Shown piece after piece: positions 24,554 to 33,313 of a stretch of 37,488 nucleotides of DNA; position 1 is the first letter of the stretch, and every line of letters begins with the position of its first letter. Below the pieces are notes generated by a model. That model searched no databases, was not told the DNA's origin, and saw only the letters and a program-made list of their open reading frames with translations. A program made the position numbers and the translations under genes. Source of the stretch: Campylobacterota bacterium (lineage in GTDB: Bacteria; Campylobacterota; Campylobacteria; Campylobacterales; QNZT01); contig JAHZKW010000140.1 in the NCBI GenBank assembly GCA_022600175.1, positions 1 through 37,488 on the forward strand, read 5' to 3'.

Positions 24554-25570
24554 ATGGAAACAGGTGCTACTTATCTAAACTATATCGCTGCTGCAAAAAA
24601 TCTTCAACCCTTTGAAGGAAGAACAAACTATCAAACCCCTTATGCAGAGGGTTTTGAAGCAATCTATACAGAAGCTTCTCATCAAGATATCAAACTCTCC
24701 AATGCTAAAGAGTTTCTCAAAAGTCTCTCTAACGATGAAGTACAAACACTTCAAAAATATTCTAATCTAGCAGATGCTATCAATATTGATGCCTTAAGTC
24801 CAGAAGGTGCTTATAATCTTTTAATGCATGATCATGAACAATATGATTTTAATAGTGATGGTGTCGCTGAAGTGGGAATTGCACAAAAGATGCTCCCTAT
24901 TCCAATCAATATGCCAACTGATACACATGATGCCTATATCAATGCTATCAATAACTTAGACGATAAAGATAAGCTCATGGCTTCTGCTTTAACATTTGAT
25001 ACATCCCATCTAAAATCTGTTTTATCTGACAAACCTTATACCCCACCTCTGATTGATTATACATATCTCAAAAATAGAGTAGAGCAAATTTTAAATCCTA
25101 AAGAGGGTGGGTATAGCGCACAAGAGTTTAAAACAAGTGTACGTGATTTTTGGGAAGTATTTGAAAGTCACTATACAGGCTCAAGGGAAATAACACCACA
25201 AGAAGAGACAAGAGATCCTGCCATAGAAAAATTTTTAAAAGATTTAAGGGAAAAAGGTGCTACACAATTTTTGGCAGATTTGAATCAAGAAAAGATAGAT
25301 AAAAAAATTGAAGATTATAAAAACAATCTCATAGCTAAATTGGGAGATTCTCCACAAGCGCTTGCTACAATAGAAAAGCTGGTAGAAGAGTTTAAAAAAC
25401 AACTTTTAGAAGAGATGGCAACTAAACTTGAAAAGAGTGAAAATAACATAGTAGTAACAACCCAAACGATGGTACAAACACTCCTAAACCTAAAAGATAA
25501 TGACACTTCAACAACGGAGACACTACTACAAAAACTCTTGAGAGAAAAAGAGGCTAAAAAATCTTCATAA
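24554..25570 (+). CDS. Unrecognised 338-aa protein with EF-hand-like loop
   Basis: AAAGGA before the ATG supports the start. No signal peptide or membrane helix. At about residues 96-107, YDFNSDGVAEVG fits a calcium-loop pattern (D-x-N-x-D-G). The C-terminal 130 residues are strongly helical and charged (EKIDKKIEDYKNNLIAKLGDSPQALATIEKLVEEFKKQLLEEMATKLEKSE), likely coiled coil. Helical and Asn/Asp/Tyr-rich elsewhere. I do not know the family. A hairpin-like repeat (CTTTTGTCAA/TTGACAAAAAG) at 25593-25622 lies just past its end, where it meets the porin gene tail to tail. Confidence 0.75.
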   Translation: METGATYLNYIAAAKNLQPFEGRTNYQTPYAEGFEAIYTEASHQDIKLSNAKEFLKSLSNDEVQTLQKYSNLADAINIDALSPEGAYNLLMHDHEQYDFNSDGVAEVGIAQKMLPIPINMPTDTHDAYINAINNLDDKDKLMASALTFDTSHLKSVLSDKPYTPPLIDYTYLKNRVEQILNPKEGGYSAQEFKTSVRDFWEVFESHYTGSREITPQEETRDPAIEKFLKDLREKGATQFLADLNQEKIDKKIEDYKNNLIAKLGDSPQALATIEKLVEEFKKQLLEEMATKLEKSENNIVVTTQTMVQTLLNLKDNDTSTTETLLQKLLREKEAKKSS

Positions 25571-25598
25571 TTTAAATTGAAACCAAGATACGCTTTTG

Positions 25599-26726
25599 TC
25601 AAAAGCTATAATTGACAAAAAGTCGTGTATTGGTAAATGACGCACGCTCATCTTGATTATCTGTGGTATCACTATAGATAAGATCAACAGAGAGTGCATC
25701 ACTCACCATATAACTTGCCATCAAATCAATCTCTTCAAGATCTTCTCCACCATCACCTTCTGCCGTAAAATAGGAGAGGTTCATACCAAATCCATCTAAC
25801 CCATAAGGTGCACCATCAAGCTCTATACCATGTCGGAATGCTTTACCATTTTCCCCAACTTCCGCCATTGTCATATGCTCACAGTTGATAAAAAATGGGC
25901 CTCCTCCAAAAAAGTTATCAGCCACTTGTCCATCTTTAGAATTTGCTTTATTATATGCTGTATAGAAAATAATACCTTGTTCTTCTAATCCTAAACGTAC
26001 ATTTAGACCATACACACCGACGGTACTGCCTTCATCAAAATCTTGATAGGTATACTGTCCCCCAATACCTAACGTAAATGCTGATAAAGGTCGCTCATAA
26101 TCAGCCTCTATATAACTCATTTTGGCAAAATCTGTAGCGTTATAGTACCATCCATCTAAACGTAAATTTTCATACCCTTCATAACTAACCCCTACTACTT
26201 GGACACCATCATCACCATTTATTTTGGTAAATCTTTCAGGAGTCTCGGCATCAACACCTGCCATCTTCTGTAGATGTGCCAAAACAATAGTCGTATCATC
26301 AAAAGCACTATTTACAACACTCAATGCTTCAAAACTATTTGGCACCATACCGATATCATCTGTATCAGCGTAAGGAGTGTCTAGCTCTTGTCTACCTATC
26401 TTGATCTCTGTACTACCAAAGTGTGCTTTGATATATGCTTCACCCAGAATGGAGTAAGCTTTTTGCTCTGAACTAAAAAATGAAATTCCATCATTATATT
26501 TGTCACTTAATCCATGTGTTGTATAAAATGAAGTACCTACACTTATACCGTTAATCTGAGCAGTCTCCATATGCAGTTTTCCACCGATAGCAAACTCACC
26601 TTCATCTTGATGCTGGTATGCTGCTCTTAGATACCCATCATAAGTTGCATTTTTAAATGCAGTCTCTAACCCTTCAGCCTGCATACTGACACTTAATAGT
26701 GTTGCAACTACTATACTACGCTTCAT
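25599..26726 (-). CDS. OprD-like outer-membrane porin in the feo operon
   Basis: 375 aa. A signal peptide (MKRSIVVATLLSVSMQA) is followed by alternating amphipathic beta strands with aromatic girdles and a terminal Phe (RLFVNYSF) typical of BamA-targeted barrels. Segments such as YLRAAYQHQDEGEFAIGGKLHMET, EIKIGRQELDTPYADTDDIGMVPNSFEAL and the late strands fit the OprD/Campylobacterota porin family. The start overlaps the end of feoA by 11 bases, with GAGGTAGAG before the ATG, so it belongs to the Fur-controlled feoBA operon. Likely job: outer-membrane entry of iron, free or as a small chelate. That is inferred from context. Confidence 0.82.
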   Translation of the reverse strand: MKRSIVVATLLSVSMQAEGLETAFKNATYDGYLRAAYQHQDEGEFAIGGKLHMETAQINGISVGTSFYTTHGLSDKYNDGISFFSSEQKAYSILGEAYIKAHFGSTEIKIGRQELDTPYADTDDIGMVPNSFEALSVVNSAFDDTTIVLAHLQKMAGVDAETPERFTKINGDDGVQVVGVSYEGYENLRLDGWYYNATDFAKMSYIEADYERPLSAFTLGIGGQYTYQDFDEGSTVGVYGLNVRLGLEEQGIIFYTAYNKANSKDGQVADNFFGGGPFFINCEHMTMAEVGENGKAFRHGIELDGAPYGLDGFGMNLSYFTAEGDGGEDLEEIDLMASYMVSDALSVDLIYSDTTDNQDERASFTNTRLFVNYSF

Positions 26727-26946
26727 TTTTCTCTACCTCAATCTTTTCTACTTCTCCACGTCTTAAAGCAACCAATGAATTACCTACTTCTAACTCCAAA
26801 GTATTTCTTGCCAAAGAACAAGCCTTGATCTCAAATGTAGCACCTTTATAGATACCAAATGAGGTCAATCTACTTTTCAGTTCTCGCCCTGCATTTATCT
26901 TAAGGATCGTACCACGATCCCCTTTTCTAAGTTCACTTAAATTCAT
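26716..26946 (-). CDS. feoA: Ferrous iron transport protein A
   Basis: 76-aa SH3-like cytosolic partner of FeoB (MNLSELRKGDRGTILKINAGRELKSRLTSFGIYKGATFEIK...LALRRGEVEKIEV pattern). It overlaps the feoB stop by 4 bases and the porin start by 11 bases, so all three are one message. Length and fold pattern are normal. Confidence 0.92.
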   Translation of the reverse strand: MNLSELRKGDRGTILKINAGRELKSRLTSFGIYKGATFEIKACSLARNTLELEVGNSLVALRRGEVEKIEVEKNEA

Positions 26947-29063
26947 CCTACAACTCCTAATGCAATTCGATATGCAATAAAACTAAGTATCCACGCAGTC
27001 GCTGTCGTAAAAACAAAGAGGTAAGCTAAATACTTCCAACCCCCTGCCTCTTTCACAAAAACCATTGAAGCCGCTAAACATGGTAGATAGATCATGACAA
27101 ACACAATAAATGCAATCGCCGCAGCAAATGGAATATTTTCTTTGATCTTTTCTACAAGACCACCATGTTCTTCATCTACTTCATCACCAAGGGCATAAAG
27201 TACCCCTAATGTCGAAACTACAACCTCTTTTGCCGCTAGACCTGTCTCAAGGGCTACCGTCATACGCCAATCAAATCCAAGTGGTGCAAACAGAGGTTCA
27301 GTAGCTTTCCCCACTATTCCTAGATAGCTCTGTTCTAACAGTTTCATCTGAAGCTCATTTTGCAGTGCATTTTTCTCAGATTCATCAGCCAAAATCTCTA
27401 TCTTGGTTTGATACTGTTTTTCTAACTCTGGATACTTAGGATAGTTACTGGCAAACCAAATTAAAATTGATGCTGCTAAAATAAAAGTACCCGCTTTTTT
27501 AAGATACATCCATGCATTGTTCCAAACTGTATGCCAAATCAACGCCAATGAAGGCATACGATATTTTGGCATCTCCATCACAAAAGGTTCATCCTCATTT
27601 TTAAAGACAACCACATTGAGTACTTTTGCGGCAATTAATCCTAACAGTGCTCCTGAGATGTAAATCAAAAATAGTACATTTCCTGCTTGATCTGCAGTAA
27701 AAAACGCCCCTGTAAAAAGTACATAAATAGGAAGTCTCGCACCACAGCTCATAAACCCTATAATAAAGAGCGTCAACAATCTATCTTTCTCATTTTTTAG
27801 CGTACGTGCGGCCATATAAGCAGGTACGGAACAACCAAAACCTGTTACAAGGGGAATAAAACTCTTTCCATGTAAACCAAACTTATGAAAAAATCCATCC
27901 AGTAAAAATGCCACACGACTCATGTATCCTGTCGTTTCAAGTAAAGCAATACCTAAAAAGAGGATCATGATATTTGGTAAAAACATCACAACAGCACCCA
28001 CACCAGCGATCATACCATCAGCGATAATTGATCCAATCTGACCATCACCAAAAGTGTTAATCGCAGCAGCTGACAATGCAGCAAAAAAAGTATCAATTAG
28101 ATCCATAGGAATTGATCCAATCTCAAACGTTAACTGAAACAATAGCCACATGAAAAATAAAAAGATAGGTACCCCAAAAAACTTATGAATCAACAGTGAG
28201 TCAATCTTTTGTGTTAAGCTCTCTTTAGGTGTACTTTTGACACTCTGTACCTCAAGTGCTGCACCTCTGGCATATGCCATACGCTCATCTTCAAAAATCT
28301 CTTCAAGATCTTTAGTACCGTAATGTAAATAGATATGATTCAATGAATCACGAACAATTGGCAAAAGCTCAATCCATATAGGCTCTTCATGCATTTTTTT
28401 ATAAGTTTTAGAATCTTCTTGCAGTAGCTTTACAGCAAGTTTTTTATGTGTCACTTCACTTTTATACTTCTTCATTTTTAAAAAGAAGACAATTTTTTCT
28501 ATCTCCTCTTCTATTGTATCACTATAGACCATTTTCGCATCATGTGTACTATCTGTATAAAGAGTGACTATCGCCTCTTTTAACGTTTCGATACCTGTAT
28601 TTTCAGCGGCACTTGTTTTGATACAAGGTATACCTAAAATAGCACTCAACTGTTTAACATCAATGTCAATACCCTCTTTATCTGCTTCGTCACTCATGTT
28701 AAGTGCAATCACGACACGCTTTCCAAGATCTAAAAGTTGTGATGTTAAAAGAAGGTTACGTTCTAAGTTTGTAGAGTCAATGACATTCACAATCACATCA
28801 AAATCTGCCTCTTGCAGATAGTTTTTTGTTACTTTTTCCTCTATCGTATATTCAGTTAAAGAATAAGCACCAGGGAGATCCACAATATGAATATTATAGT
28901 CACTACAACTCTTTTCATCACAATATTGAAAATCAACTTCTGTTTTTTCAACAGTAACACCGCTAAAATTTCCTACTTTGAGATGTGATTTACTCAGTGC
29001 ATTGATTAACATACTTTTACCGACATTAGGCTGTCCGACAAGTACAACATTAATATTATTCAT
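26943..29063 (-). CDS. feoB: Ferrous iron transporter FeoB
   Basis: 706 aa. The N-terminal G domain has P-loop GQPNVGKSML, switch I GNFSGVTVEKTEV, G3 DLPGAYSL and G4 ALNMSDEAD. A helical regulator (about 165-270) and the polytopic membrane domain follow, with the paired gate segments LLETTGYMSRVAFLLDGFFHKFGLHGKSFIPLVTGFGCSVPA and LGFDWRMTVALETGLAAKEVVVSTLG. It imports Fe(II) across the inner membrane. GGGGGA precedes the ATG. First gene of feoB-feoA-porin, behind two Fur-box-like palindromes. Confidence 0.96.
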   Translation of the reverse strand: MNNINVVLVGQPNVGKSMLINALSKSHLKVGNFSGVTVEKTEVDFQYCDEKSCSDYNIHIVDLPGAYSLTEYTIEEKVTKNYLQEADFDVIVNVIDSTNLERNLLLTSQLLDLGKRVVIALNMSDEADKEGIDIDVKQLSAILGIPCIKTSAAENTGIETLKEAIVTLYTDSTHDAKMVYSDTIEEEIEKIVFFLKMKKYKSEVTHKKLAVKLLQEDSKTYKKMHEEPIWIELLPIVRDSLNHIYLHYGTKDLEEIFEDERMAYARGAALEVQSVKSTPKESLTQKIDSLLIHKFFGVPIFLFFMWLLFQLTFEIGSIPMDLIDTFFAALSAAAINTFGDGQIGSIIADGMIAGVGAVVMFLPNIMILFLGIALLETTGYMSRVAFLLDGFFHKFGLHGKSFIPLVTGFGCSVPAYMAARTLKNEKDRLLTLFIIGFMSCGARLPIYVLFTGAFFTADQAGNVLFLIYISGALLGLIAAKVLNVVVFKNEDEPFVMEMPKYRMPSLALIWHTVWNNAWMYLKKAGTFILAASILIWFASNYPKYPELEKQYQTKIEILADESEKNALQNELQMKLLEQSYLGIVGKATEPLFAPLGFDWRMTVALETGLAAKEVVVSTLGVLYALGDEVDEEHGGLVEKIKENIPFAAAIAFIVFVMIYLPCLAASMVFVKEAGGWKYLAYLFVFTTATAWILSFIAYRIALGVVG

Positions 29064-29095
29064 TAAATCCCCCGAAATTAAACATGATAGTGGAA

Positions 29096-29112
29096 TTGAT
29101 TATCATAATTTA
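29096..29112. promoter_or_regulatory. Fur-box-like site 1 upstream of feoB
   Basis: TTGATTATCATAATTT contains the GATTATCAT core expected for half of a Fur box. It lies 33-49 bases upstream of the feoB ATG, next to a stronger site. Confidence 0.5.
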
Positions 29113-29152
29113 AAGAATTTTAACAATCCTCTCCTTAAAGAATGATTAATTA

Positions 29153-29167
29153 TGATAATGTTTATCA
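29153..29167. promoter_or_regulatory. Fur-box-like site 2 upstream of feoB
   Basis: TGATAA-TGT-TTATCA is a perfect palindrome inside ATTATGATAATGTTTATCAATATT, close to the classical GATAATGATAATCATTATC Fur box. It lies 90-104 bases upstream of feoB, next to AT-rich -10-like sequence (TATATAAAAT on the minus strand). Iron repression by Fur is inferred. Confidence 0.7.
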
Positions 29168-29210
29168 ATATTATTTTATATATGCATAAAATATGCGAGA
29201 AGGTGACAAT

Positions 29211-29238
29211 TTACCAAAGAGAGATCTCTCTTTGGTAA
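29211..29238. terminator. 28-base perfect palindrome after argS
   Basis: TTACCAAAGAGAGA/TCTCTCTTTGGTAA begins five bases after the argS stop on the minus strand. It could be the argS terminator or RNA processing hairpin. The following bases (ATTGTCACC) are not a U-tract, so it may not be a classical terminator. Confidence 0.5.
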
Positions 29239-29242
29239 AAGT

Positions 29243-30829
29243 TTACATTTTTGATTTTGCAGTAATCCCCATAAGACTAAGCCCTACACGTATACTTGTA
29301 GCGACCATCGCAGAGAGTTTAAGTAGTTGGTCTTCATCTACACTTCCTACAATTTTATGTTTATTATAAAACTGATGATAAGAAGCAGCTAAATTTCGTA
29401 GATACTCTGTTAGCTTTTGTAATTGTCTTGATTCAAAAGCATCTTCTAGTACTTCATGTAAAAGTAGCGCTGAAAAAAGTAGATTTCTAGAATCTTCATC
29501 AAGATTATTAAAATGAACACCCACAACATCTTCAACACTTTTACCACTCTTTTGAAAGATTTGGTTTATCCGTGCATGTGCATAATTGATATAATAGATA
29601 GGATTTGAACTATCTTGCTGTTTTAAAAGATCAACATCAAATTCTAAATGTGTATCACTCTTTTTAGTTAAAAAGACAAAACGAAGTGCATCGCTACCTA
29701 TTTCATCTATCACATCACTCATCAAGATAAAATTACCTGCACGCTTACTCATTTTATAGGGTTCACCACCTTTGAGTAGTGCTACCATCTGAGATAAAAT
29801 CACTTCTAACTTATCAGATTCATATCCAAGATAACTAATTGCCGCTTTCACCCTAGCGATATATCCGTGGTGATCTGCACCCCAAATATTGATATAGTGG
29901 TCATACCGACGCTGAAACTTGTCATCATGATAGATGATATCTCCCGCAAGATAGGTAGGTCTACCATCTTCTCTCACGACAACACGATCTTTTTCATCAC
30001 TTTTTTCACTAGACTTTAGCCAGACTTTGCCCTCTTTTTCATAAACACCATCTTCGGATTTTAGTTTTTCATAACTCGCATCCCATTTTTCAAAAAGTGT
30101 TTTTTCACTGACAAAACTATCAAACGCGATATCTGCCATTGCTAAGTTAGCACGGATAAGATCCATCATCTTATCTTTACCCCAAGTAGAGAGTTTAGGG
30201 ATACTATTTTCATCACTAAAGATCTCTATGCCAAACGCTTCTTTTGCATCATCTGCTAAGTCATAAACATACTCACCACGATAAAACTCATCTGGCCATT
30301 TTACATCTATCTCTGTATATCTATCTTGCCCAGCTAAGAGAATGGAGAGTCCAAGCATCTCAATCTGACTACCTGCGTCATTAACATAATATTCTGTTGT
30401 AATTTGATATCCCAAATGCTTACCGATGTTGGCCAAGGTATCACCAAAAACAGCCCCTCGTGCATGACCGATATGCATAGGTCCCGTTGGGTTTGCACTC
30501 ACAAATTCTAAAAGAATAGTCTGCTCTTTTTGACCTTTAGCAAAATCCAGATTTGCTTCTATCGCGTCTGTTGCTTTTATATTTAAAAAATCATCACTGA
30601 GTTTGAAGTTGATATAGCCTTTGATGGCAGTTGCACTCTCAAAAATCACTTCATCAGCAAACTTCAAGCAAAGTTCATCAGCTATGATCATAGGGGATTT
30701 TCGTAAACTTTTAGCTAAAGAGAAAGCTAAAGGCGTAGCGTAATGGCCAAAAGAGTTATCTTTTGGCTTCTCAAGAACGAAGTCATTCTCAATATGTTTT
30801 TTTATAGTATCAATAACACTTTTTTTCAC
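29243..30829 (-). CDS. argS: Arginyl-tRNA synthetase
   Basis: 528 aa class I synthetase. Arg-tRNA N-terminal domain (about 1-90), HIGH signature as PTGPMHIGHARGAVFGDT, KMSKS-like loop as YKMSKRAGNFI, the DALR anticodon-binding region and the usual C-terminal Met (ITAKSKM). KMSKR instead of KMSKS is a plausible active variant. It follows tatA by 12 bases and ends the rpsB-to-argS block. Same order as C. jejuni, from memory. Confidence 0.96.
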   Translation of the reverse strand: MKKSVIDTIKKHIENDFVLEKPKDNSFGHYATPLAFSLAKSLRKSPMIIADELCLKFADEVIFESATAIKGYINFKLSDDFLNIKATDAIEANLDFAKGQKEQTILLEFVSANPTGPMHIGHARGAVFGDTLANIGKHLGYQITTEYYVNDAGSQIEMLGLSILLAGQDRYTEIDVKWPDEFYRGEYVYDLADDAKEAFGIEIFSDENSIPKLSTWGKDKMMDLIRANLAMADIAFDSFVSEKTLFEKWDASYEKLKSEDGVYEKEGKVWLKSSEKSDEKDRVVVREDGRPTYLAGDIIYHDDKFQRRYDHYINIWGADHHGYIARVKAAISYLGYESDKLEVILSQMVALLKGGEPYKMSKRAGNFILMSDVIDEIGSDALRFVFLTKKSDTHLEFDVDLLKQQDSSNPIYYINYAHARINQIFQKSGKSVEDVVGVHFNNLDEDSRNLLFSALLLHEVLEDAFESRQLQKLTEYLRNLAASYHQFYNKHKIVGSVDEDQLLKLSAMVATSIRVGLSLMGITAKSKM

Positions 30830-30841
30830 TAGTGCTTGACC

Positions 30842-31075
30842 CTACGCTTTTTGTGAATCTTCAGACTTTACTGATTTCGCAACTTCTTCTTTAGTCTCTT
30901 CAATCTTCTCTTTTGTAGCATCTGCTACCTCTTCACCATCATCTTTTACTGCTTTCTTAAAGTTTTTGATACCACTTCCAAGCCCTTTAGCAAGTTCAGG
31001 TATCTTTTTCCCTCCAAATAGTAAAAGTACTACAAGAGCGATGATGATCAATTCCATTCCACTTGGCATACCCAT
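30842..31075 (-). CDS. tatA: Sec-independent translocase subunit TatA
   Basis: 77 aa. An N-terminal membrane helix ([29 protein letters not shown]), with the conserved FGxxKxPEL hinge and the amphipathic helix after it, then an acidic/basic Glu-Lys tail. It forms the pore of the Tat pathway for folded proteins. The absence of tatB/tatC here matches Campylobacter, where they lie elsewhere. AAAGGA ribosome site. A minus-strand TATAAT at 31116-31121 gives it a likely promoter of its own. Confidence 0.93.
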   Translation of the reverse strand: MGMPSGMELIIIALVVLLLFGGKKIPELAKGLGSGIKNFKKAVKDDGEEVADATKEKIEETKEEVAKSVKSEDSQKA

Positions 31076-31115
31076 TTTTGAATCCTTTATAATTTCTAGT
31101 TATTTTTAAAGGGGT

Positions 31116-31121
31116 ATTATA
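31116..31121 (-). promoter_or_regulatory. -10 box for tatA
   Basis: On the minus strand TATAAT within GGTATAATACC lies about 40 bases before the tatA start and just past the gmk stop. Confidence 0.5.
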
Positions 31122-31139
31122 CCATTAAATATTAATAAT

Positions 31140-31742
31140 CTACCAACCGGTGCAAAATTGTTCTCTGTCTTGACAACTTTGTTTCAAACGTGCCACTTTT
31201 AGCACTGCTTCAAACTTCTCAAGTGTTTCAGCAAAGTCATTATTGATAAGTAAAAAATCATATTCACAGATACGTGCCATCTCACTTTTTGCATTGATAA
31301 GACGCTTCTCAATCACTTCTAAACTATCTGTTGCTCTATTCACTAAACGTGTTTTAAGTACTTCTTCATCAGGAGTCGTAATAAAAAGACTTGTCATGAT
31401 AGAAGCATATCGTTTCTTCACAATCTCATGTCCTTGTACATCAATATCAAAAATAACTAATTTACCCTCTTGCAAAGCCTGTTCAATAGGTCTAATTGAT
31501 GTACCATAATAATTTCCATGAACTTCTGCCCACTCTAAAAACATACCCTCTTCAATCTCTTTTTGAAACTGTTCTTTACTAATGTAATGATAATTTACGC
31601 CCTCTTGCTCACCTTCTCTAATCTCTCTGGTTGTTGTAGAAATTGAAAAATAGATATCATCATTTTTTGCCAACACTTCATTTGTCAACGAACTTTTACC
31701 ACATCCACTAGGTCCCGAAAGTACTAAGATCACACCACTCAT
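31140..31742 (-). CDS. gmk: Guanylate kinase
   Basis: 200 aa. Phosphorylates GMP to GDP. P-loop VLSGPSGCGKSS, GMP-binding STTTREIREGEQEGVNYHYIS, and IDVQGHEIVKKRY. The start overlaps the stop of the acidic protein gene by 4 bases (ATGA). Full length for the family. Confidence 0.95.
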   Translation of the reverse strand: MSGVILVLSGPSGCGKSSLTNEVLAKNDDIYFSISTTTREIREGEQEGVNYHYISKEQFQKEIEEGMFLEWAEVHGNYYGTSIRPIEQALQEGKLVIFDIDVQGHEIVKKRYASIMTSLFITTPDEEVLKTRLVNRATDSLEVIEKRLINAKSEMARICEYDFLLINNDFAETLEKFEAVLKVARLKQSCQDREQFCTGW

Positions 31743-33244
31743 ATAGTCGTTTCATCCTCTTTTTTATTTTTAAAATTTAGTGTCACACTAACATCCATAC
31801 CATCAAGTGCTTCTTTGATCATTTCAGGCGTAATTGCTTTAGCTACAGCATCTTTAATCCACTGCTCCATCTCACCAAACTCTACTACACTTTCTTCACC
31901 ATCAGTCATAATCTCATCAGAGATAATCTCTTCAACGACATCACCCACTTTTTCACCGAGTGCTGATTGAATCTCTGTTTCACTTAGGGCATCTATATCA
32001 TCCATAAGTGCAACCTCACTCATCTGTGCTTGATTACTTGGTACTTCAAGTAGCTCTTCTTCTATTGATGGTTCATCAATATCCATCGTCTCTTCAACAT
32101 CACTTTCCAACGACTCTATCAATGTCTCATCGATTGAATCCTCGGTAAGCTCTTCTATCTCTTGAACTTCTGAACTCTCTTCGGTAAGTTCTGACATACC
32201 TTGAAGTAGGTCATCTTCCCCAACTTCTTCTACAGTATCAGTTAAAGCCTCATCATCAAGAGACAATTCATCTTCAACAACGTCTTGACCTTCTATAGTC
32301 AGTTCCTCATCATCTGAGTCAAGTTCTAAGCCAGATAATGGTACCTCCTCATTGTCATCAACATTCTGGATTGATGTTTCACTCTCAACTTCTTCTTCAA
32401 TTGAGAGAATCGGATCTTCCTCTATAGAAACTTCATCATCAAGGTCCTCTAAATCTAACGTTTCAAGTGACGCTTCTTCCTGATTACGCACATCATCAAC
32501 TTCGGATAATGGCTCATCTAAACTCTCTTCCAAACTCTCTAGAGCTTGAGAAGGATCCGTCTCTAATGTCTCTGAAGTAAAATCATCTTCAATTTCACTG
32601 GCAGGTTCTTCCCCCATTTCATCAATTTCACTTACCATATCAGCAAGTTCTTCATGATTGTTTTCTTGAGTCATCATAGAAGTGGCAATTCCTGTACTCA
32701 TGACTGAAGCACTATCTAAAGAGAGATCCATGTCATCTAAATCATCTACATTTTCTAAGTCAAATCCGTCAGTATCAAGGTCATCATCGTCTGCTGTCAA
32801 TAGCTCTTCAACGTCATTATCCATATCATCTAACTCTAAGTCTTCACTCTCTAAAGACAAAGCATCAATCTCATCCATCTCCTCTTCAAATGCTTCCTCA
32901 AGATCAATCTTTTCATCTTGTGGTTTTCTGTTAATCACCTTCTCTTTGATCATCTCTACAAAATCAGTAGGCAAAAAAGGTTTCTCGATAACAAGATCAA
33001 ACCCCTCAGGTAAATCATCTTGACGCGTACCAATATAACCTAACTGATCATAATTGAGTTTGGAAGAGACCTCTTCAAAAAGTGTTGCAGTATACTGATC
33101 ACTATCAATAAACACAACATCATAAGAATCCGTTGATGTATCGAGTGTCGTTACTTCCTCTAAGTTGTATCCATTTTTTTGCGAACTAAGCTGCAATAAA
33201 CGGGAAACAATTTTATTATCATTAATGAGTAAAATAGAAGGCAT
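31739..33244 (-). CDS. Highly acidic protein with N-terminal receiver-like domain
   Basis: 501 aa. Residues about 1-105 resemble a response-regulator receiver: ILLINDNKIVSRLL (ND in place of the DD pair), VVFIDSDQY at the phosphoacceptor position, GYIGTRQDD and VIEKPFLPTDF (KP pair). The centre (about 110-455) is low-complexity, dominated by Asp, Glu, Ser and Leu in DDL/EEL-like runs. The end (EMEQWIKDAVAKAITPEMIKEALDGMDVSVTLNF) is conserved-looking. The gene occupies the place of the so-called highly acidic protein between fliR and gmk in C. jejuni (Cj1178c, from memory). Function unknown; it may be a scaffold. Confidence 0.75.
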   Translation of the reverse strand: MPSILLINDNKIVSRLLQLSSQKNGYNLEEVTTLDTSTDSYDVVFIDSDQYTATLFEEVSSKLNYDQLGYIGTRQDDLPEGFDLVIEKPFLPTDFVEMIKEKVINRKPQDEKIDLEEAFEEEMDEIDALSLESEDLELDDMDNDVEELLTADDDDLDTDGFDLENVDDLDDMDLSLDSASVMSTGIATSMMTQENNHEELADMVSEIDEMGEEPASEIEDDFTSETLETDPSQALESLEESLDEPLSEVDDVRNQEEASLETLDLEDLDDEVSIEEDPILSIEEEVESETSIQNVDDNEEVPLSGLELDSDDEELTIEGQDVVEDELSLDDEALTDTVEEVGEDDLLQGMSELTEESSEVQEIEELTEDSIDETLIESLESDVEETMDIDEPSIEEELLEVPSNQAQMSEVALMDDIDALSETEIQSALGEKVGDVVEEIISDEIMTDGEESVVEFGEMEQWIKDAVAKAITPEMIKEALDGMDVSVTLNFKNKKEDETTI

Positions 33245-33313
33245 TATTTCTCCAATCTGTTTTTATGAAAATTGTGATAAATTAAACTCTTATATCATAT
33301 TAATAGAGCAATA

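Noticed and set aside
31900-32900. Repeat-like stretch in the acidic protein considered as a DNA repeat
   Set aside because: The repetition is in amino-acid composition only. No exact DNA repeat units or CRISPR-like spacing are present.
32682-33023. 113-aa Ser-rich ORF opposite the acidic protein
   Set aside because: The Ser-rich sequence is simply the antisense reading of Asp/Glu codons.
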